Origin: Sinohyriopsis cumingii
Taxonomy: Eukaryota > Mollusca > Bivalvia > Unionida > Unionidae
Reading direction: 5' to 3'
Length of the DNA stretch: 64,000 nucleotides
Assembly: GCA_028554795.2 (NCBI GenBank)
Contig: CM068830.1
Location: forward strand, 110,125,214 to 110,189,213
Program-made: the position numbers and the translations under genes
Notes under the pieces: model-generated
What the model was told of the DNA's origin: nothing
Database searches by the model: none
The model's input: only the letters and a program-made list of their open reading frames with translations
In this document: positions 8,926-19,145 of the stretch, in pieces
Layout of the letters: each line of letters starts with the position of its first letter
Position numbering within the stretch: the first letter of the stretch is position 1

Positions 8926-9969
8926 GATTACACGCCGTTTGTATTTTTTTACCTTTAACCAATTGAGGCGTCCTAGCGATAAATTCCAAACACCACCAGT
9001 AAGATGTTGCGGTTAATTTCTTGTCGGCGGATTCCAGTATAAATGTTTCTGCGGTTCCGCTATTTAATATGATAGTGACAACCCCGGAATACTTGTCGGT
9101 GGAATGTCTCCAGGGATATGTTGTGAAGATTAAAAATTTAGCGGCACTGAACACAGAAAACCTGAACACGCCAGTGACTGTCGCTGTATATTTGAACGTA
9201 TTATTTTGTTTAGACCATGTTGCAAATCCAGATGATACCGTGTACACTATGTTGGTGATATGCCCAGGAGTAACTCCAGTGGGGACTTTAATCAAACTGG
9301 TTTTGTTAAGTATCTCAGGAATCCCCGTTACGATATCCTGCTGTGTTTGTTTGATCGTGTCAATGTTGGTCTTGATATCAGAAAGTGTCATGTCGATGAC
9401 GGGAGGAGTTCCGAAGAACTTATCCGTGGCATCATCGATTTTTTGAAAGTTTCTTCGAAGTCTCGCAAACGCGTTTACATGAACATCATACTCGGCCCGC
9501 AACGTTGTTAGTTTACCGTCAATAGTGCTAGTGCCTGTGTCAACATATTGTTTGTTTGCGGCATCTTCCGGGGATGTTGGATCTCTCAACGCGTTTATTT
9601 TGTTGCCGTTGAGATTGAGGTCTCCTGTCATTGTATCACCGGTCTTTTTTACACATTCCTCTGCAGCTTTTTGCGTATCATCTTGAAGCACCGCGATTGA
9701 TATCAGCGAATCTCTGATTTTCCGCTATCAGTGAACACAGGAAGGTTACCCGAAGTAGCTCCAATAACCCTACGAATTATTTCATGCCATTTGATATAGC
9801 TGGTTTTTAATTTTCCGTGCCGGTCCTGAAAAATGACAACCTCATCTGGGTCTATCCCGGTTAGACTTAAAAGATTATCGATTTCATCTTTGGTCGCATA
9901 TTTTGATAAATCCACGTCGGTACGCTTTACTTTTCTGTTGAGAAGAGATCTTCCGTAAATATCAACCAT
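8789..9969 (-). pseudogene. fibre-like protein with phage tail-fibre motif
   Basis: Two open pieces, 9703-9969 and 8789-9691, in different frames, so there is one frameshift near 9700. The N-terminal piece starts 'MVDIYGRSLLNRKVKRTDVD'. The second contains 'TGDTMTGDLNLNGNKI' followed by 'DPTSPEDAANKQYVD', the well-known repeat of phage tail fibres. Next come a coiled-coil-like stalk ('IKTNIDTIKQTQQDIV') and a beta-rich tail of about 110 residues with a 'VTGVFRFSVFSAAKF' strand pattern, suiting a trimeric knob. The last ~45 residues overlap the gene at 8925 and may be read-through after stop loss. Likely a receptor-binding fibre of the A-element virion. Confidence 0.7.
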
Positions 9970-10043
9970 TAATTGATAGGAAACTGTTTAAATCGACCCA
10001 TGGTATACTGGTGCATGATTTTGTGAGGTGGTTTGGTTGACGC

Positions 10044-10795
10044 TCATATCGCATCAAGAATATTCAATACTTGCTGGCCACATATCGGAGGATCGGTCAG
10101 TGTTTGTGTTGGCAGCATTGAGTACCAAATTTTGTCTTTGACCCTGTCAAGGACGCGGAGATGTCTTTTGTATATCGGAGAAATTCAACTGGCGGTGCTA
10201 ACCCATACGAATCAAAATAGATAATTCCACGTGGATCGATCGCGTAAGCAACCCAATGAGTTCCTGGACCATCGCTGTTATCAAGATTAATAATTCCGGT
10301 TTCTGGATTATTCGGTTGTTGTGGTAATTGATCTCTCATAAAGACGCCTCTGAAATTTTTTATATTTAATTGTTTAACAGCATCAAGCAAATCAAAATTG
10401 GACATTGGTAGAAAACCAGCGGTTTTCAAAACCGTTTTGGGTACCATGTTGGTGGAGTTCCTGGAAGTCTTAGCCTTCGTCCCTCTTTTTTGTATCCTTT
10501 CCCTGTGGCTTTCTTTAGTGCCATTCCAGCAGCGGTTACAACAGCTCCTAACGCGGCCGCTTTGGTGACTGCGGGAGCAGCAGCAGCTATCAATGCTGGT
10601 ATTGCTGCGAGAAGTGGAAATGTACCACCGGTTTTAACTATATCTTTGACAGCTGCAGGAGAGAAATCAAGCTGAGTTCCAGTTTTCGCCTGCTTTGCTT
10701 TACTGAAATGTTTTAGTATGGTTTTAGTTAATGACAGTTTGTTTGGACCACCATTAGCGATTTGATCGTGTTTTAGTGTTATTTATGTCCCACAT
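10044..10795 (-). pseudogene. adenain-type protease with pVI-like hydrophobic N-terminal region
   Basis: The 5' part (about 10795-10450) reads 'LTKTILKHFSKAKQAKTG' and then an Ala-rich hydrophobic segment ('PLLAAIPALIAAAAPAVT') ending in a basic 'KKATGKGYKKEGRRLRLPG'. This resembles a membrane-active, pVI-like protein. The protease frame follows from 10447: 'GPGTHWVAYAI' (catalytic His, residue 64) and 'GIIYFDSYGLAPP' (Asp 79). The nucleophile lies in a shifted frame near 10100 as 'PPICGQQ', so a frameshift lies near 10125. Another shift, or a gene overlap, lies at 10447. The ending is TGA 10044-10046. Adenain-like cysteine proteases process capsid precursors in adenoviruses and Polintons. 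Confidence 0.75.
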
Positions 10796-10915
10796 GTGCT
10801 TGTGTGTTTCGATTGTAATTTTATCACCTGACTAGAAGTCAGAGTGACATTAACATGACTGTATGACATTCTTATAACTTTGCGATTGATCTAATTGTTA
10901 CATATTTTCGGAAAA

Positions 10916-12367
10916 CTACATGTTTTCCACTGGTGCATCAACGACTCTCATTCGACCACTAATACCTTCAAGCAGCATTGCTTTATCAGAAAGTATAACA
11001 GCAATTGCTCTGTAATCCCCGTGAACACCTGTCGCACCAACAGGATCAGGGACTGGTAACTCGCCGACAAGAGCTCGGAAGTGAATATCAACAACAGACT
11101 GCTTGGATAAGTCAAGATCCTCCAGCGAAAAGTAATAAATCGGATACAAGCTTGTAAAGTCAAGCTGTGATATTTGTGTGACAGTATCTATATTTAGGTT
11201 ACGCGCCAGAAATGTCAACCAGCGATGATATGCGCGCGCCACATGGTTATCTCTGTAACTCAGTGATATATCTTCGGATGGTTCTTGCTGGCCGTTTATT
11301 CTCAGCGAAACCTCAGTGACATTAAGTTTGTCAAATATCATATGAGACTTTAGTTGATCATTTGTTCGGGAAACATCCTGCAGCTCAATGAAGATATGTA
11401 TTGGCGCAGAAACCCCCTGTTGTGATGCTATATGCCAAGTAAACACATCCCTGACTCGACTTAAGACGGTGCCTGTGGTTACTGTAAGCCATGACATCAA
11501 TGATTTACCACCTTAATTCATAAAAGAAAGCAATCGCGGCTCTTCTGTGATCGATGGAGTTAGCACTGGCATCCTCAGTGAAAGTTTTGTTAGTGTTACC
11601 ATACCAGCATCAGCATCACTAGCTCCTCGCCAGATCGCATCATTGTCGTGGCCTTTTCTGTGAAGCATAAATGTGTGCCTAGCTCCAAAGATGACCTTTC
11701 GGTAATCTCTGCAAAATCCAAAGATGTGATTGAGTGGAATCGCGCATGAGAAATTTCTGGTATCTCCTGACAGCGTTGCTCCGCGTGTTGCAAATCCCAA
11801 ATTGTAAGTTCAGCTAATATCTTTTATAACCTCAAATTGATTAGCTGGTCTAGCCTCGCGGTCGGTATTGGCGGCTTCTGCCTGATCAGCAACTTCAGTA
11901 GCTACTGGCGTAAGTAACTTAATATACTGAGTATGATTGGCGTTATCGGTGACATCCTTGGCAAACATCTTTGATGGACCGAATGACCTTGTAAAGTTGT
12001 CAGAATATCTCGCCAGACCAATTATTGTTGTGGAAACATCGAGGTCGTTTTGAATTACTTCGATATTTTTCCCATCGATCATGTACGCGGCGCTATCAAA
12101 CAATGCCATGATTCAATTGTTGACAAAACCAACTCGGTCATTGGCGCCATAGTTAGTACCCTCTGCCTTTGTAAGCTTACCTTCTACTTCAATAAACGCC
12201 TCAGATGGCAAGAAATATCTGCTTGTATCGTGAACCTGAAGTTCAATACGCCCCCGTTGATTTGGATCTCGTGCATCGTAGGAATAAAATTGATGATCAC
12301 GCACCGATTTGTCTCGCTCGACCGGCTCATCTATATTGAATGCTGGATCGGATATCAGTTTGAACAT
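10916..12367 (-). pseudogene. major capsid protein (hexon-like), element A
   Basis: A single reading frame from ATG 12367 to 10916 (484 codons), cut by three in-frame stops: TGA at 12113-12115, TGA at 11810-11812 and TAA at 11513-11515. No frameshift was seen. The N-terminus 'MFKLISDPAFNIDEPVERDK' and the pieces that follow fit Polinton-type double jelly-roll capsid proteins in length and pattern. ATG 12367 directly follows TATAAA. It lies between the pX-like gene (upstream) and the pVI/protease gene (downstream). The stops show that it no longer makes a full shell protein. Keeping phase over 1.45 kb suggests fairly recent decay or past selection. Confidence 0.75.
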
Positions 12368-12388
12368 TTTATACTACTGCATGTGATT

Positions 12389-12817
12389 TCAAACGGACGA
12401 CCCCGCTATCAAATTTGCTGTAATATTTCGCTGCATGTCGGATTCCGTCGCCGATAGTTTTTGATTTGCGGCTTGATTTATTATTTTACTAACATTCGCG
12501 GGCATGGTTTCGGTGGTTGGTAATTTCACCGGTGAACCTCTTTGAGGGTTGCGTCTCATTAGTCGAGCTATTCTTTCTCTGATTGCCGAGAGTGCTTTGC
12601 CAGCAGCGCCAACAATTCCACCGGGGGTTTTTTCGCCAACAATATTAATGGCTTTCATAGATAGCTGTTTTGCAAGAGGACCCAACTTTGGAACCAATCC
12701 TGCAAATAATCGCTGAACTGTATCGCAAAATCCGTCTCCGTAAGTTGCTCTATAGATTGGTAATCGTGAGTTTACTGCGCGGATCTGAGCGCTTGTGTGT
12801 CTGTTATATATGACCAT
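12389..12817 (-). CDS. pX-like basic virion protein
   Basis: An intact 142-codon frame. It opens 'MVIYNRHTSAQIRAVNSRLP', followed by 'IYRATYGDGFCDTVQRLFAG', a hydrophobic and Gly/Ala stretch and a basic 'RERIARLMRRNPQRG'. The 'P-Y-R ... G' start and position directly before the major capsid gene match the 'YPVYQGVARQRRHRLG' protein of elements C2 and D. I therefore call it a counterpart of the small core protein of Polintons (pX-like). It probably condenses DNA or lines the capsid. The end is 21 bases upstream of the capsid start. Confidence 0.6.
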   Translation of the reverse strand: MVIYNRHTSAQIRAVNSRLPIYRATYGDGFCDTVQRLFAGLVPKLGPLAKQLSMKAINIVGEKTPGGIVGAAGKALSAIRERIARLMRRNPQRGSPVKLPTTETMPANVSKIINQAANQKLSATESDMQRNITANLIAGSSV

Positions 12818-12867
12818 GTTATGCTATTGCCATGTGTCTAATCGCGGTAACCTTAGTCACGGTGACC

Positions 12868-13942
12868 CTAGTCACTATCAACGAGCTCATCAACGAGTTC
12901 TTGATACATATGAGCATCCATGATGCCACCTTGAAATAATCTCCGGCAAATATTAGAGGCCTCATTAATTATTTCCGGCGAGTTGTTTCCGGCACGTCTT
13001 CCTCCGATGAGAACTTCTAGCCGAGACACATCATTGAAAATATTATCAGGGCAAGGAATTCCATAACCACTGCCAGTGGGTGGTGGCTGGGATTTTTTAC
13101 TCATCTCCTCCTCCTGTTTAATCTCTTCAAGTAATTGGTTAAAAGATTCATCCAGTTCGGGATTAGCAAAAGCTACACCCGAAACATTAGATGGATCGGG
13201 CACATCTGCATGTGGCACTGTTATCGACCGTGATGGTTTCTTGGGTCTTCCTCGTTTTTTTTCTCTGTCTGTTGCAACGGCGCAGGAAGTGAAAGGTCTA
13301 TTTCAGGCTGTCGCACAGGAGAAGGTTGACGTCGTTTTTCTTGTTGTTTTTGCACTTGTACTAATTTTGTTCTTGTTGTTTTTGCTCTCGTATTATTGTT
13401 TGCTGTTCTCGTTTTTCCACCAGTTGCTGTTGACGCGTTTTTTTTGTGCTGTTTTTCTGTTCTTGTTGTTCTTTATTGTAGTCGCGTATTCCTTTAGGAA
13501 AAACTGGATAACCAACATCTGTTCTGTCTATGGTGTAGTCGTTTGTAGCTATTTTATACAACCAATCATCCCAAGTATCTTATTTTGCACCTTTAACAGA
13601 CTCGGGTTTTAAATATTGATCTCGTCGCTGAAAATTTTCGGCAGCAAATCTACCAAAATCATAACTACTGTGGGCATCTGTCAATTCAAATTCCCCAATT
13701 CGCTTTATACCCTCAGGAGTAAATCTCGATTTGAGATCAATTATTTTTCGTCTAGCAGGCTGCAGCGCGGTTTGTTCTCGCAATACTTGAAAAAGACTTT
13801 TTCCTTCTTCTGGCCCTCCAATAGCAGTTAAAACCTTTTCAGTGATTGCAGTAACAGGCTTAAATAATTCCTTTGCTTCAGTTGCATACTCAACTTGTGC
13901 TTGTTGTTGTAATTGCACATCCTTTTTAAACTTTTCCTTCAC
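12868..13942 (-). pseudogene. helical scaffold-like protein with AT-hook motif
   Basis: Three blocks appear to form one gene. 13942-13361 is one frame with a TAA at 13580-13582: helical 'MKEKFKKDVQLQQQAQVEYA', then 'DTWDDWLYKIATNDYTIDR', then a Gln/Lys-rich coiled tail. A shift follows, and the frame of 13218-12868 begins upstream with 'KKRGRPKKP' (AT-hook like, near 13250). It continues with 'MPHADVPDPSN' and 'NIFNDVSRLEVLIGGRRAGN'. It could equally be two adjacent genes; the AT-hook lying in front of Met 13218 favours one. Role probably scaffold or DNA-associated virion assembly. Function not known. Confidence 0.5.
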
Positions 13943-14596
13943 CGGTATCTATTTTTTAAGTGCTTCTGCTCGCTCCCTAAACAACCTGGCTGTGTAAGAT
14001 TCTGAGTGTACCATTATTTGGTATAAGGAATTTTTAATTTATATCCTCGAGTTGGGTTAGATACAATTTTTAGCTAGAGAGCAGCAGAGAGGACGACGAC
14101 AGGCAAACCCTACCAGGATATTTTCCAGGGACAGACACAAAAACAAAGACGTGATTTATGTAACACAGAGCAGCAGAGAGGGCGGAACAATACCGAGTGT
14201 TTTCGCAAGATGGACCCTTGTATTAGCAGAAATAGTTGTATAGGTAGATATTTTCATGAGATAACCCTTCAAGTCAGCAGAGAAAGTCTATTTTGTCATG
14301 TTTACTGAATGGAGGGTTTATTTTGTGAAAAGAACCGCTCTATCTAAAATGTTCTCGATAGAAGGCTCTGTTAAGAGAAATAGTTTGTGGGATTCGCCCT
14401 CTCTGCTGCTGCACCTGAATCAGTGATCACCAGTGAAGACTGCCGTTTATGTAGGAATTGCATGTTGTAATTATCTTAGCATTTGTTGCTGCGCGCGCGC
14501 ATGTACCTTATGGGAGTAGATGTTTTCTAGTCCCATAGAAAGTTTACAGATAATCGCCTTGGCTGGGTTAGTTTATTAAGGAGTGACTCAGTAATC

Positions 14597-14629
<33 letters not shown>

Positions 14630-16200
14630 AAAATCTTGTGACACATCAAGCGCTGTTGAGACTGTTGAGATTGGAGGCATAGGAAAGAGTTGTGATTGTA
14701 GAGACTTGTATTTGCGTCTTAACTGTGTTTATCAAAGTTTCCTAACATATTAAATAAATCTGAGACAACAAAAAAAGAAGGAAAAAAAAAAAAAAAAAAA
14801 AAAAACGGTAACGGAAGTATGAAAAGTACAAGGCGATCGCTTATTCTTTCGTAATATCGGTACTTACATCTGCGTAATCAGTAAAAGTCCGCTGTTTGCT
14901 ACCCGTGCTTAAATTTTTTCTAGGTGTTAATCATCACTAACCAGTGCGTCAGTTTTGGCAGCTCGGTGTTTTAGCAGTATATGCAAAAATGTAATTGACT
15001 CAGAAGTGAATATATATGGGTATTGTAGAAAAGCTGTGTTCTTCTTCTTCTTCTTCTTCTTCTTATTATTATTATTATTATTATTAAAATTAATCAATCT
15101 TGTAAACTGTCCTTTTTAACCCGGGCCTTTTCCGTCCAGGTCCTTTCTGACCCGTTAATAGTCTTTCTGGACCGGGCCTCTTTAAGACGGGCCGTTTTGG
15201 TCCCGGTCCATTCTGACCCATTACCGTTGTATAAGGAATTAACCTGATTGCCGCAGTCAAAATCTATCATGCATGCTTTCTACAAATATCATTAGTTTGT
15301 TTTTATTTGTATCTTCAGTTTAAAATTATTCTCATTTTTCTGCTAAATGTCATTGTCAGATGAAAATTCACCAGATAAATTGTCCAGTGAGACCTGAGCT
15401 CGATGTCTATGCGTTACGGGATTGCGGACTACGTGAAAGACTTATGGACCTCCGAAACTGAAGAGTAATAGGCGACGTAGAAGAAAACAAACTTCGCAAC
15501 TCCGAAACTAAAGATTTAACAGCAGAAATGCAGCAATATGCGTGGAAAATTTTATTCTTTTTAAATAAAACGCATGCTTTAACGAAAATTTAGCACATTT
15601 ATAATTATAATCAAAACATATCTTCGTCTGCTTGTAGTAAATCTTCACAACAAAATACTTAATGTTACTGTTTTATCCTGAAATGGGAAGATAATTATGT
15701 TACTATTTATATTGTCTGTGTGCATTTATGCAAAATAAAGCAGAACATAAACAGTAAACCGCAGACATCGCGCATGGATAAAGTAAGAAAGATGCTTATT
15801 CAGTATATTACAGTTATTGTTAGCAATATTTTTGAACGTAGAAAGAAAATATGTTTGATCCGACTGCATAACATATTTCATATCGTGAAAATATTGAGTG
15901 GGTACCCGTTATACACTCGGAGCGCAAGCTAATATCCTCTGCATTCTGACAATACTGTGAGCAGCAGGGAAGTTGAACAGACCAGTGCGTCCAGCCAAAA
16001 TAAACCTTCCTACGCGAACTTTCTCCGTGGAAGCCTCGGAGTTCAAAAATAAAGCCTTCTACGGGAGCTAATTTTCATGCATTTCAGACCGGATGCATCG
16101 GGTGGTCGCGCCGGTGTGTTAGTAAATATAGCGTTCGAGACAGGAAAAATAAATGAAGGGAATAATTTTTTATTTTTTGTTGCATGGTGGGGGTGCTTTT
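13943..16200. other. gene-free insertion between scaffold-like gene and ATPase
   Basis: About 2.2 kb with no coding signal inside the minus-strand gene row. It holds two A-tracts (14600-14627 and 14782-14805) like retroposon tails and 'GCAGCAGAGAGG' motifs in both orientations (near 14078, 14172 and 14400). There is a (TTC)n/(TTA)n tract at 15041-15086 and a GC-rich block with repeated GGGCC near 15119-15220. A 45-base piece at 15358-15402 is also found near 56850. Probably later insertions. Confidence 0.6.
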
Positions 16201-16899
16201 TCATGAATAAATTTGATCAAGACCAATTCGATACCGACTTCGTGGATCATGAAGATTTATCGTGATGAAACCATGCGGTGTCGCCTGAGCGCGGCTGAAC
16301 AAATTTTTGAATTTATTTATATCCATGTCACCGTTGCACCAGGTCTGATGGATATTTCTCAACGTGTGCGTGTCCACGCCGTTGAATACCGATAAGATAT
16401 TGCAATTGTCCCTGATCACCTTTGGAATCTGCGTATATCTCTGTGTCACGTAAATAACATCGGTGTTCTTGTGTCTGCCACGCGAGAATATCCTAGCCGG
16501 ATTAGTTTGTTTGTCCAGCATAACATCGTCGAATACAACAAGATTATTAATATCGCCGTCCAAATTTTCCACAGATGGAGCTTCATTGATGTCTGTGATG
16601 AATTCGATTGTGCCTTCGTCGGTATTGTCGCTAAATTCTTTTAACACCTGATAACAACGTTGATCGTCAACGGATGGTGCAACCAAGTACAACTTATCCC
16701 ATTTTAGCCATCGCATGATCAAATTCAATAACAATTGCGTCTTACCAGATCCTGACGGGCCGATGATTATCATTCTTATCGAATTCGGTAATAAAGAGAC
16801 AGTCATTTTTTCATCACCGAGAATCACGAAACTAAAGCTAGTGTCGTGTATTAGTTTCAAGCCATCTTTAAAGAAGATATGAGGAAATACTTTAAACAC
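16201..16899 (-). CDS. FtsK/HerA-type genome packaging ATPase, element A
   Basis: A 232-codon open frame. Walker A 'GPSGSGKT' is at residues 47-54 and Walker B 'LVVFDD' at 120-125. A sensor-like 'DVIYVTQRYTQIPK' lies about 20 residues later and an arginine-rich 'ARIFSRGRHKNTD' between them. This is the packaging motor of the Polinton/adintovirus group, which pumps element DNA into capsids. The C-terminus 'RSRYRIGLDQIYS' looks complete. The first codon here is GTG; the frame runs on upstream to about 16930, where a different element begins, so the true 5' end may be lost. Best-preserved enzyme in the window; a fragment of a close relative is at 63609-63838. Confidence 0.85.
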   Translation of the reverse strand: MFKVFPHIFFKDGLKLIHDTSFSFVILGDEKMTVSLLPNSIRMIIIGPSGSGKTQLLLNLIMRWLKWDKLYLVAPSVDDQRCYQVLKEFSDNTDEGTIEFITDINEAPSVENLDGDINNLVVFDDVMLDKQTNPARIFSRGRHKNTDVIYVTQRYTQIPKVIRDNCNILSVFNGVDTHTLRNIHQTWCNGDMDINKFKNLFSRAQATPHGFITINLHDPRSRYRIGLDQIYS

Positions 16900-16989
16900 A
16901 GTTACAAATTCATCGACGGGAGTACCGTGTCTGGTCTAAGCTAAAAATGAATCGTACTATAGTTGCATCGGATGATTCCCAGAGGAAGT

Positions 16990-17370
16990 TATCCTTGACA
17001 ACAAAGTGCCTCTTTTGATGGTGTGCTTTTAGAACGTGAACTGTTCGCGACGATACATTTAGTGCGCATTAGAAAACCGGAACATACGTTAGACAAGGCA
17101 TATTTACTGAACTGGACCACTGCATTGTTTCTTGTCACTGGACGAGTGGGTGGCCCCAATCCTCTTGTCTCTAAATTGGAAGACATGAACAGCGAAGTTT
17201 TATAAACAACTTTTAATTTCCCGCGTTAAAACTGGTTATTAAAATAAGACGACGCGTATGACATCGAAAACATTCTCGATCGAAGAAGTACAAGCGCGTT
17301 TCGAAGTAAATGCAAATAGTTTTGATTCTTGGATTGTTGTTTCTCAGATCAGCGACTATCAAAAAAGGCA
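16990..17370 (+). pseudogene. integrase C-terminus with chromodomain, element B
   Basis: Two coding patches. 17023-17205 ends 'LVSKLEDMNSEVL' and matches the region after the catalytic core of the C2 integrase (46310-46455 there). From 17248 'DDAYDIENILDRRS' begins a chromodomain, soon broken by stops and shifts. The catalytic core is absent, so this is a truncated 3' end abutting the A element near 16940. It points opposite to the B-element PolB, unlike C1/C2 where integrase and PolB share direction. That suggests an inversion or two separate insertions. Confidence 0.7.
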
Positions 17371-17374
17371 ACCA

Positions 17375-17720
17375 TCATGCCGTTAAACACAGTAGCGACC
17401 ACTCCTTCTCAGTTCCTCTTCTTAAAATTTACGAAAGCACTCACTGTGGGTGTGGTGTGGATAACATGTACCTAAAACACAAATCCACTTTTCCTGACAC
17501 ATCTTTGTGATATGTCATCGGGTCCTCCATCGCCCATTTGGGTTTTCAACAAGGAAACAAACAATTTTACTAAACAGTTGCATCGTATACCTTCTCAATT
17601 GTTCCTTGAAATATACCACTAACTATAACAGCGGTAACCTTGCGGGCAACGCTTGTTTCCACCACAGCAGAAACAACATCACTCTTTTGGAACCTTTGGA
17701 AATTCCTTTAGGATCCGGCG
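17375..17720 (+). pseudogene. gene following integrase, B-type, unrecognised
   Basis: Short coding-like patches: 'MPLNTVATTPSQFLF' at 17380 and 'YVIGSSIAHLGFQQGNKQF' at 17511-17570. The second aligns with 'YCVIGTAIANLSLHQGDKQI' at 46816 in C2, at the same place after the integrase. It is hydrophobic and then polar. In C2 this leads into the end of the penton gene, so it may be the 5' part of a penton gene or a small gene before it. Too decayed to say. Confidence 0.4.
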
Positions 17721-17734
17721 AATCCTCGGAAAAT

Positions 17735-17906
17735 CTGAGCCAGGCACATTATCCTGACACCAGGCCGATCAGTCCTAACACGAGCCTCTTAATACTAAGC
17801 GCCTAGCAAGGCAGCTGTTAGTACCATTTTATAAGTCTTTAGTATGACTCGGTTTGGGTTCGAATCCTCGACTTTCCGCATCTTACCACTAGGCCACCGG
17901 AGCGTT
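17735..17906 (-). mobile_element. tRNA-derived SINE, family 1
   Basis: Read on the minus strand: an A-box-like TGGCCTAGTGGTAAG near 17900, a B-box-like GATTCGAACC near 17862, then a body starting with AAGACTTATAAAATGGTACT. The body matches a plus-strand copy at about 24060-24300 over more than 100 bases. It separates the integrase end of B from the PolB. Confidence 0.75.
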
Positions 17907-18349
17907 GATCATAAATGTTAATCTTGCAGTGAAACAAACCTTGCTCTGTACCCTCCAGCTTATACAGTTACTGGCCCTTTTGGCAAAAAGGCTCTTAAGG
18001 ATGACGTTTATCAGGAAATTATTGTTTTTTTGTGACACATGTATTGGTCATGTTTTGAATGTGGTCAGTTTTGTTACTGGTATTGCTCACTTTATACAAC
18101 TTTTTACTATTTAGTCATTTATTCTAACCAGGGTAGTAAAAGACAATCGTGCATTGTTGAACAGGGGATCTCCTTTAAGACGACTATTAGGGAAACTGAA
18201 GCTACGCAAGCAGCAAATTGTTAATGTGTTAATTATGTGGTACTTATAAGAAAATGGAGACCACCTGATGTACCCTTTGTTGACCTTTGTATTATTACAA
18301 CTTATTTCAGTTATTGGTAGTTTTGGGGTTTTAACTGGCAATTGCCTTT

Positions 18350-19145
18350 AACACGGAAGTTGTGCCATTTTGCCCCACAAGCAATTTAACATCACTTTGG
18401 CAAACGATCGCCTTCCTTCGTTTTTGTCGATGTGGTCTAAAGTGATGCCTTCTTGTTGCTAGTATTTCTCTTTGAATGTCGTTTGGTCTTCAGGAGTGTG
18501 ACACCAGGAGGGATAGCTGGTGGCATCTTGTTTCACTTTCAAAAAGGCATCCACATAGTCTGCGAAAATGCCTTTCTGAGCTTGGTCACCCTTGTAGTAT
18601 TTCTGTGTCTTGGGAAAGTGGTAAATTTCGTATACTTCTAACAGTTGGTATCCCATGTCCAGAGATTTGAAAACTTCCTCGCTGATCCACGTTTCCGTCA
18701 AGGCACGTTCTTCCTGGGTGTGCTGACAAGGTTCGTCATGGTTGCACGTTTCGGCAAAAGTACGGCACAAAGGAAACATCCGTTTTTCTTGGCAATGGTG
18801 AGGTAACACGGAATGGTACAAATTGGTGGGAGGCAAAACTTTGCACTTGATCAAACCTTCGTTTTGTCAAATGTTGTTCAGGTCAATGTGTTGCGTCAGC
18901 ATGTGCGGGTTCCCAGTACGAAAACCATAATATTTGCACACGTAAGGATACAATGAAGACACGTCCAAGTATTTGATTTCTTCTCCTTTCTCTACATCAG
19001 CGTGGTACATCAAGCAGGTGGCATTTGTCCGTCATCCGTACAAACCATCCATCGGTTTCAGCCGGTCCACCAGCTTGTAACTTTCTACGATACTTTTAAA
19101 CTCGGGATCGGTTTAAAAACGGTGATCATATTCGTGTTCCCACAT
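18350..19145 (-). pseudogene. PolB palm/fingers region, element B
   Basis: Downstream part of the B PolB. Near 18950 the minus strand reads 'EIKYLDVSSLYPYVCKYY', which is motif A of protein-primed family B polymerases. 18459-18854 is an open piece ('MIKCKVLPPTNLYHSVLPH ... ALTETWISEEVF'). Near 18400 'KNEGRRSFAKVMLNCLWGKM' is motif B. Stops and shifts occur between them, and the motif C region beyond about 18300 is unreadable. The polymerase would copy the element DNA from a protein primer. Dead as it stands. Confidence 0.8.

Noticed and set aside
9021..9446. 141-codon plus-strand frame
   Set aside because: Antisense to the fibre-like gene, which has the recognisable tail-fibre motif.
13076..13612. 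178-codon plus-strand frame rich in Leu, Phe and Val
   Set aside because: Antisense shadow of the Gln/Lys-rich scaffold-like gene on the minus strand.
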